The translations under genes and the position numbers were made by a program. The notes beneath the pieces were generated by a model. It saw only the letters and a program-made list of their open reading frames with translations, ran no database searches and had not been told where the DNA came from. DNA of 10,832 nucleotides from an uncultured Chryseolinea sp. (GTDB taxonomy: Bacteria > Bacteroidota > Bacteroidia > Cytophagales > Cyclobacteriaceae). The DNA is taken from positions 1 to 10,832 of the forward strand of contig CAMLER010000106.1 in the NCBI GenBank assembly GCA_946478915.1, written 5' to 3'. Shown here one piece after another: positions 6,444-10,832 of the stretch (positions are counted from its first letter, which is position 1; each line of letters starts with the position of its first letter).

Positions 6444-7862
6444 TCAGTAATACCTGAATGGTCCAGTCATCGTCTCTAACGACGAAAAGGTATGGAATAG
6501 TGTCTCACCTTTCTTTGCCGTGTAGGTAAAGTCATAATCGATATTCCGTCGATTATTACTTTCTAAGGTAAACTTCAGGGGATTAACGCCTTCTTTCAAG
6601 GGAACACGGGAGTAGTAAATACTATGCGGTAACGTTTGCCAGTTTCTGGTGTCGGCCTTTTCGGTTATTGCGTTCATAAGACCTATTACAGCGCCAAGAG
6701 TTTCATCCTCTTTTCGTATGCTATGTTCTGTTGCTTTCTTTAAAGCAGCCCGCAGCAATCCTTTTCCAAATTCCTGAAGCATCCGTTGTTGCAGGCTGTG
6801 GAAGGCCACTTTGTTGATGTCTTCTGCAAGCTCAAGGGAGTAATCTACTGAGTCGGATTGAAGTTTCGCTGAATGAAAGTATAACTGGCGCTCCCGATAT
6901 CGGGGAAAGGCAACACGAAATACTTCAAGCTTTGAAAGCTCTGCACGATCGTTTTGATCAGTTACCGTATAAGGAAAACTGAAACTCATTTCTGCATTGC
7001 TAAACACCACGGTGTTTGCGGCTCCGGCGTTGATAATGAAATTGATGCTCCACTCCTCTTTTACAGGTCCCAGTCCGTTGTGCCAAAAGAAAACAAGGTC
7101 TGCTTCAGGGCGAACGGCTACAAAGTCCGGCATACCGAACTGCTCTTTGTACTTTTCAAACTCCTCGTGAAATCCAGTCCATGAAGCCGTGTTGAGCAGA
7201 TCAATCTTAAGTTGATTCGGCGCTGATATTCCGAACATTTTCGCATAGTCGGTTTCGTATACTTCTAAGGCGTTGCGATATGCAATAAAGGCATTGTTGT
7301 AATCGCGGGTCGACTGATATATTATACCCATGAGCGTGTGCACAAATGCGTCACGCTGAAATTTGTGGGCAGAGGAATATTTGTCGTTGAGTTGAGTTAG
7401 CCGGATGTTTAGTCTGCGGCACTCTACCAAGGCTTCCTGCGGCCGATTCATTTTTAAAAAGTTTATTGCCTTAAAATACAAAACCATGAGATGCTCGTGG
7501 TCTTCGCCGCGATAAGCAGTAACGTTTGGATTAGTGAAGTAGGACGATGCTTCGGCCAGATAATTAATGCGATAATCTTCGCCAAAGAGAAAGGCCTTTT
7601 CAAAATGATTATTGCTCTCTTCATATTCTCCCAGAATGGAAAGCAGCAATCCTTTGTTTACATCGTAAAGAAATCGTGTTTTCCCTTCACCATCGCGCTC
7701 TCTTCTCTTCAGGGCTTCAAGCGCCTTCTCCAAATTGCCGTGCTCAAATTCGGCGTTAAAGTCGAAGTGCTTTTGATAGTAGGTGGCGCATGCGCCAACG
7801 ATAAGGGTAAACGCTGGCAACCAAAGAAGAATGAATACTTTTTTGGTCAGGGACACAATCAA
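6444..7862 (-). CDS. COG3014-type TPR lipoprotein, partner of the LpoB-family gene
   Basis: A 472-residue predicted lipoprotein. It has an N-terminal Lys pair, a hydrophobic stretch and a lipobox-like IVGAC with Cys25. The next ~180 residues are TPR-like helical hairpins: LEKALEALKRRERDGEGKTRFLYDV is cut by family-typical loops, followed by LLLSILGEYEESNNHFEKAF, then NPNVTAYRGEDHEHLMVLYF and PQEALVECRRLN. The RGEDHEHLM plus EALVECRRLN block is what I recall as the signature of the uncharacterised COG3014 family. The second half (about 270-472) is beta-rich with no recognised motif. The start is TTG at 7862-7860, since no ATG is available that keeps the signal sequence; a GTG at 7856-7854 is an alternative. 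The TTG overlaps the TGA of the LpoB gene (TTGA), implying coupled translation. Genes of this kind are, to my recollection, often next to LpoB-family genes. The molecular function is unknown. Confidence 0.82.
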   Translation of the reverse strand: MIVSLTKKVFILLWLPAFTLIVGACATYYQKHFDFNAEFEHGNLEKALEALKRRERDGEGKTRFLYDVNKGLLLSILGEYEESNNHFEKAFLFGEDYRINYLAEASSYFTNPNVTAYRGEDHEHLMVLYFKAINFLKMNRPQEALVECRRLNIRLTQLNDKYSSAHKFQRDAFVHTLMGIIYQSTRDYNNAFIAYRNALEVYETDYAKMFGISAPNQLKIDLLNTASWTGFHEEFEKYKEQFGMPDFVAVRPEADLVFFWHNGLGPVKEEWSINFIINAGAANTVVFSNAEMSFSFPYTVTDQNDRAELSKLEVFRVAFPRYRERQLYFHSAKLQSDSVDYSLELAEDINKVAFHSLQQRMLQEFGKGLLRAALKKATEHSIRKEDETLGAVIGLMNAITEKADTRNWQTLPHSIYYSRVPLKEGVNPLKFTLESNNRRNIDYDFTYTAKKGETLFHTFSSLETMTGPFRYY

Positions 7863-8449
7863 TTCTTTACCAGCTTTTTGATCTCGTGTTGCCCATACCA
7901 GACCCGCTTATTGGTTTCAACATTTGTGAGATAAAGCGTGGTGATGTAGTTTACAACGCGTCGATTGTTGTGCGAATCGATCTCGGACGTCATTTCACCA
8001 AATAACATAAGATCGGCTCCGGTTTCCTTGCCCCATTGCGCGATAGTCGCCGGGTCTGCAAAGTCCTGTTGTTCCGCCCGCTCCTTCCTCAATTGATCCC
8101 GAAATTCGTCTGATTCTACAAGATCAGCAGCATTGGAATTATAAATCGCCATTTCAAATTTCTTGACGTAATTAGCGGCGTCGATATGTTCACTTGTTTT
8201 GTTTCTGATAAGACCTACAATGATTACAGGCTTCTTATTCCTTTGTTGAGCGTATTCCTTAAAACGTTCAGACACGAACAAATCATTGATCATTTTTTCG
8301 GCTACCATTCTGGAATCGGTGTCGTTCCATCTTCCGCTAAGATCAATCTGTGTGTTCGGCTCAACACGGGTCACCGTGCGCGGCTGACAGGAAACCGAAG
8401 TAACTATGAGTGCAATCCAACAAGCCGATTTTAATTGTGAAGATATCAT
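7859..8449 (-). CDS. lpoB: LpoB-family lipoprotein (penicillin-binding protein activator family)
   Basis: A 196-residue predicted outer-membrane lipoprotein: a hydrophobic signal, lipobox TSVSC with Cys21, and a short polar linker. The conserved LpoB/COG3417 core follows: DLSGRWNDTDSRMVAEKMIND (36-56), KPVIIVGLIRNKTSEHID (73-90), FEMAIYN (98-104), GADLMLFGEM (144-153) and YLTNVETNKRVWYGQ (173-187). In E. coli LpoB reaches across the periplasm and activates the peptidoglycan synthase PBP1B. This protein lacks the long Pro-rich linker of enterobacterial LpoB, so the same contact is not assured and a peptidoglycan role here is inference. It is the first gene of the envelope module: a 236-bp leader lies upstream, and the COG3014-type gene overlaps its stop by 4 nt. 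Start: ATG at 8449-8447. Confidence 0.85.
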   Translation of the reverse strand: MISSQLKSACWIALIVTSVSCQPRTVTRVEPNTQIDLSGRWNDTDSRMVAEKMINDLFVSERFKEYAQQRNKKPVIIVGLIRNKTSEHIDAANYVKKFEMAIYNSNAADLVESDEFRDQLRKERAEQQDFADPATIAQWGKETGADLMLFGEMTSEIDSHNNRRVVNYITTLYLTNVETNKRVWYGQHEIKKLVKN

Positions 8450-8685
8450 CGAAACAAAAGTTAGTTTATATAGAAAGGAAAGGTGCTTTGTTCATGGTTG
8501 CTTGCACCAGGAAATTCAAAAATCCTGCCGAAAGATTTGCGGATTCGCGTTTCATTGGATTAGTAAACCATCGCTAAAACAAGTGTGCAAATGCAGATTT
8601 GAAGAATTCTTCTTTGGCTTTATCATTTCCTCATGGGGCCTATTTCCTGTACTAAACTTGTTTCTGCTATGGTGACAAATACGTA
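8450..8685 (-). promoter_or_regulatory. Gene-free leader between rpe and lpoB; probably holds the lpoB promoter and a recurrent-looking leader sequence
   Basis: No gene fits these 236 bp; the plus-strand ORF crossing it runs into lpoB antisense and resembles nothing. Minus-strand TAACTTTTG (8464-8456) resembles the -7 consensus but has three rather than two spacer bases, and lies only 6 nt before the ATG. Conceptual translation of about 8464-8520 on the minus strand includes FPGASNHEQSTFPFY. I recall similar strings in spurious hypothetical ORFs of related bacteria, which would mean conserved DNA rather than a protein; this is unverified memory. CCGCAAATCTTTCGG (8542-8528) can form a small hairpin with a bulge. 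I saw no intrinsic terminator for rpe. Confidence 0.35.
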
Positions 8686-9339
8686 CTAAATAGTTTTAAG
8701 TTGCCTGATGACCGCCTTGGGATCGGTACTGTTGAAAACAAAGTTGCCCGCGATCAGAACATCTGCTCCGGCATCCAACAGTCTCCGCGCATTTCCGGTG
8801 TTGACGCCCCCATCAATTTCAATTTTTGCACTCGACCTGGTAGATACGATCATTTCTCTCAATCGCTGAACCTTTTGGTAGGTTTGCTCAATGAATTTTT
8901 GGCCTCCAAAACCAGGGTTAACCGACATAACACAAACGAGGTCTAACTCAGCAATAACATTTTCTAACGAAGCCACCGGTGTATGTGGATTGAGTGCGAC
9001 GCCCGCCAGACAGCCAAGACTTTTTATTTGCTGTATGTTTCTTTCCAGATGATTACAAATTTCAATGTGCACAGAAATATGATCAGCGCCGGCATCGCGA
9101 AATGCGCTTACGTGCTGGTCCGGATTAATAATCATTAAATGCACATCCAATGGTTTTTTTGCATGGCGTTTGATTGCTTCGACTACAGGAATACCCATTG
9201 AAAAATTGGGAACGAAAACTCCATCCATGATATCGACATGAATCCAATCGGCGTCACTGTCGTTTATCATTTTTACAGCGCGCTCCAGGTTCCCGAAATC
9301 CGCTGCGAGTATAGAGGGTGCGACCAAGTGATTCCGCAT
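8686..9339 (-). CDS. rpe: Ribulose-phosphate 3-epimerase
   Basis: A 217-residue protein of standard length that interconverts D-ribulose 5-phosphate and D-xylulose 5-phosphate in the pentose phosphate pathway. All TIM-barrel landmarks are present. They are APSILAADF (7-15) with the substrate Ser9; HVDIMDGVFVPN (34-45) with metal ligands His34 and Asp36; DVHLM (65-69) with metal ligand His67; VMSVNPGFGGQ (137-147) with the phosphate-side loop; EIDGGVN (174-180) with the second catalytic Asp176; and GADVLIAGNFVF (191-202) at the phosphate-binding end. The ATG at 9339-9337 gives the expected N-terminus. The gene is apparently transcribed alone from the promoter at 9382-9375, although readthrough from the protease gene is possible. 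Nothing is unusual. Confidence 0.97.
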   Translation of the reverse strand: MRNHLVAPSILAADFGNLERAVKMINDSDADWIHVDIMDGVFVPNFSMGIPVVEAIKRHAKKPLDVHLMIINPDQHVSAFRDAGADHISVHIEICNHLERNIQQIKSLGCLAGVALNPHTPVASLENVIAELDLVCVMSVNPGFGGQKFIEQTYQKVQRLREMIVSTRSSAKIEIDGGVNTGNARRLLDAGADVLIAGNFVFNSTDPKAVIRQLKTI

Positions 9340-9374
9340 TTTAGATCTTGATTGGGTCCATTAATTTTCGACAT

Positions 9375-9382
9375 CAAAAGTA
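9375..9382 (-). promoter_or_regulatory. Candidate -7 promoter element for rpe
   Basis: Minus-strand TACTTTTG is an exact match to the Bacteroidota -7 consensus TAnnTTTG, with its 3' end 35 nt upstream of the rpe ATG. About 21 nt further upstream only TGG, not the preferred TTG, is found at the -33 position, so the call rests mainly on the -7 box and its position. Confidence 0.45.
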
Positions 9383-9486
9383 CAGTAAAGTTTTTGAAGT
9401 ATACCATTTGTGTGGGTCGGAGACGTCTAAATAACCTAGGCTAAGGCTAGTGGTGTCTGCTGTAGAACGGGTTGATGAAACGTGCA

Positions 9487-9506
9487 TTCGTCTTTGCAAA
9501 AACGAA
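9487..9506. other. 20-bp near-perfect palindrome just after the protease stop codon
   Basis: TTCGTcTTTGCAAAaACGAA is palindromic except for one pair. In the leftward transcript this pair becomes a U-G wobble, giving an 8-bp stem with a UGCA loop. It lies 3 nt after the TGA of the protease gene (9512-9510). No T-tract follows, so it is not a classical intrinsic terminator. It could protect the mRNA 3' end, bind a protein dimer, or be chance. Confidence 0.4.
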
Positions 9507-9509
9507 AGA

Positions 9510-10832
9510 TCAAACCTTTACCAGGCGGTAGGTAAACTTCTTATCACCCCACGAAATTCGCATGAAGTAAAAGCCTGATGGAAGGCCTGTAACGTAGGAT
9601 GTATGCGTTCGATTCGCCCATGAAAAATTAACAGATGCCTCATATACCGTCTGCCCTTGTGAAGTCAAGACTTCAATCTTGCAAGACCTGACCAGGCTGG
9701 GATCGTAGGGGCTAATTGTAATTGAATCCTTGGTGACTGGGTTCGGATATACCTCAAACACATTTTCCTGATGCGACTGCTCCACATAGTTTACCACCGC
9801 AGTAAAATTAGGGATTCCAAATCCCAGGAGATTATCAGGGTTTGCAGCCTGAGATGCCGATTTGCGAATGGCATTAATGACCTGGAGGTTGGTAAGCTGG
9901 GGGTATCGTTGACGAATACCGGCTGCCAGGCTGGCTACCAACGGGGAGGCTAGTGATGTTCCGGAAGCGGAACCAAGTCCACCACTGGGTTTAATAACGC
10001 TTGTATTCACTCCTAATGCTGCAACGTCAGGCTTTATGCGCCCATCAGCTGCAGGACCGATCGAACTTGAGCCGGCCCTCAGTCCAGCGCTATTAACATT
10101 TCCCACAGCCAGAACATCTTTTGCATCTGCCGGCGCAGTAATAATTTTCCATGCAATGTTCCCTTCATTCCCTGCACTGCACACCACAATCACCCCCCGG
10201 TCAGCAAGCATTTGAGCAGCTTTAGATGAAACGGTGGTTTTGCCATCCATATCGCTTTGAGCGTAATTCATATCGCTGTCATTAAAATCATAATAACCGA
10301 GCGACGAATTAACAACATCAACGCCAGCGCTGTCGGCGCGCTCGGCCGCAAACAACCAATTATATTCTTCGATACGAAATTCACTGGCCGGATCCTCGGT
10401 AACATAAAGTTGATATTCTGCTTCGTAGGATCCCCCCGTAAAAAATCCTTCCTGAAAACCAGCGATAATAGAAAAGACCTGAGTACCATGATCATCGTAT
10501 TGAAATACATCGCCGCTATTTCTTATAAAGTCGGTAGAAACTGCAAGGTTCATTCGACTTTCATCAAAAATATGCCTAAACGGTTCGGCCGTATCGACAC
10601 CCGGAAACCCACCGTCGAAGACCGCAACTATTACGTTATCGCCGCGATAGCCGGCGCTATGCATCTCGTCCAAACCTATCATCTGAAGTTGAAACTGCGT
10701 AGAGGATGCAGTTTTTATTTCTTTTGTCTTTTGCTCAGATCTTTTGCGACCGCTTGTGAGCAATCTTTCGTAAGGTGCGACGAACTCAACACGATCTACA
10801 TTCGGCAGAGCCTGGATCGCCGGAATAATTGA
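9510..10832 (-). CDS. Subtilisin-like S8 serine protease with T9SS sorting domain (N-terminus beyond the right edge)
   Basis: The frame is open to the window edge: 440 residues are visible and the signal peptide and start lie outside. A TTG at 10763 is not the real start because coding continues upstream with IQALPNVDRVEFVAPYE, which resembles the end of a subtilase propeptide. In window numbering the catalytic residues are Asp73 (AVFDGGFP), His115 (DDHGTQV) and Ser293 (SGTSLASPL), with the oxyanion Asn222 (SAGNEG), so the active site is complete. The catalytic domain ends near residue 350. Then comes a Bacteroidota type A sorting domain (about 358-440): EVYPNPVTKDSITI, a beta-sandwich core, and the terminal GLPSGFYFMRISWGDKKFTY followed by RLVKV. 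Such domains direct export through the type IX system and are cleaved on surface attachment. Likely an extracellular or surface protease; the substrate is unknown. Confidence 0.95.
   Translation of the reverse strand, partial: SIIPAIQALPNVDRVEFVAPYERLLTSGRKRSEQKTKEIKTASSTQFQLQMIGLDEMHSAGYRGDNVIVAVFDGGFPGVDTAEPFRHIFDESRMNLAVSTDFIRNSGDVFQYDDHGTQVFSIIAGFQEGFFTGGSYEAEYQLYVTEDPASEFRIEEYNWLFAAERADSAGVDVVNSSLGYYDFNDSDMNYAQSDMDGKTTVSSKAAQMLADRGVIVVCSAGNEGNIAWKIITAPADAKDVLAVGNVNSAGLRAGSSSIGPAADGRIKPDVAALGVNTSVIKPSGGLGSASGTSLASPLVASLAAGIRQRYPQLTNLQVINAIRKSASQAANPDNLLGFGIPNFTAVVNYVEQSHQENVFEVYPNPVTKDSITISPYDPSLVRSCKIEVLTSQGQTVYEASVNFSWANRTHTSYVTGLPSGFYFMRISWGDKKFTYRLVKV

Noticed and set aside
7491..7934. 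147-codon plus-strand ORF
   Set aside because: Antisense to the COG3014-type gene and the end of lpoB, with no motif or start context.
8481..8549. Short minus-strand ORF starting MKRESANLSAG before lpoB
   Set aside because: About 29 codons with no ribosome-binding context; more likely part of a non-coding leader.
10257..10832. 191-codon plus-strand ORF reaching the right edge
   Set aside because: Antisense to the catalytic domain of the S8 protease, which has the complete triad; a shadow frame.

Overview
The window looks like chromosomal DNA of a Bacteroidota bacterium, probably of the Cytophagales type. The evidence is a secreted subtilase with a C-terminal type IX secretion sorting domain, candidate Bacteroidota-style promoters (TAnnTTTG or close variants at the -7 position), few Shine-Dalgarno sequences, and a GyrA with the gapped beta-pinwheel and altered GyrA box I associate with this phylum. 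This placement is inferred from protein character, not from a marker-gene search. Every gene lies on the minus strand, so transcription runs from the right edge to the left edge.

In transcription order: (i) 10832-9510, an S8 serine protease exported by the T9SS, N-terminus outside the window. (ii) 9339-8686, ribulose-phosphate 3-epimerase, with its own candidate promoter. (iii) 8685-8450, a 236-bp gene-free leader. (iv) 8449-5311, an envelope module: an LpoB-family lipoprotein, a COG3014-type TPR lipoprotein overlapping it by 4 nt, and 98 nt further a predicted outer-membrane beta-barrel protein with a long basic tail. The barrel gene appears to use a CTG start. (v) 5312-5103, an unusual pair of oppositely oriented 7-bp tandem repeat arrays around an 84-bp core, upstream of gyrA. 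(vi) 5037-1336, gyrA and a periplasmic TPR protein 27 nt downstream, closed by a clear intrinsic terminator. (vii) 1232-1, lutA (CCG-domain Fe-S protein) and the start of lutB, sharing one base in TAATG. This begins an L-lactate-oxidation operon that continues off the left edge.

Most genes are housekeeping or common envelope genes. The least explained parts are the heptad inverted-repeat structure (5103-5312), the CTG-initiated barrel protein with its basic tail, the LpoB/COG3014 pair outside its best-studied host group, and the leader at 8450-8560. I found no CRISPR, tRNA, rRNA, transposase or phage gene.
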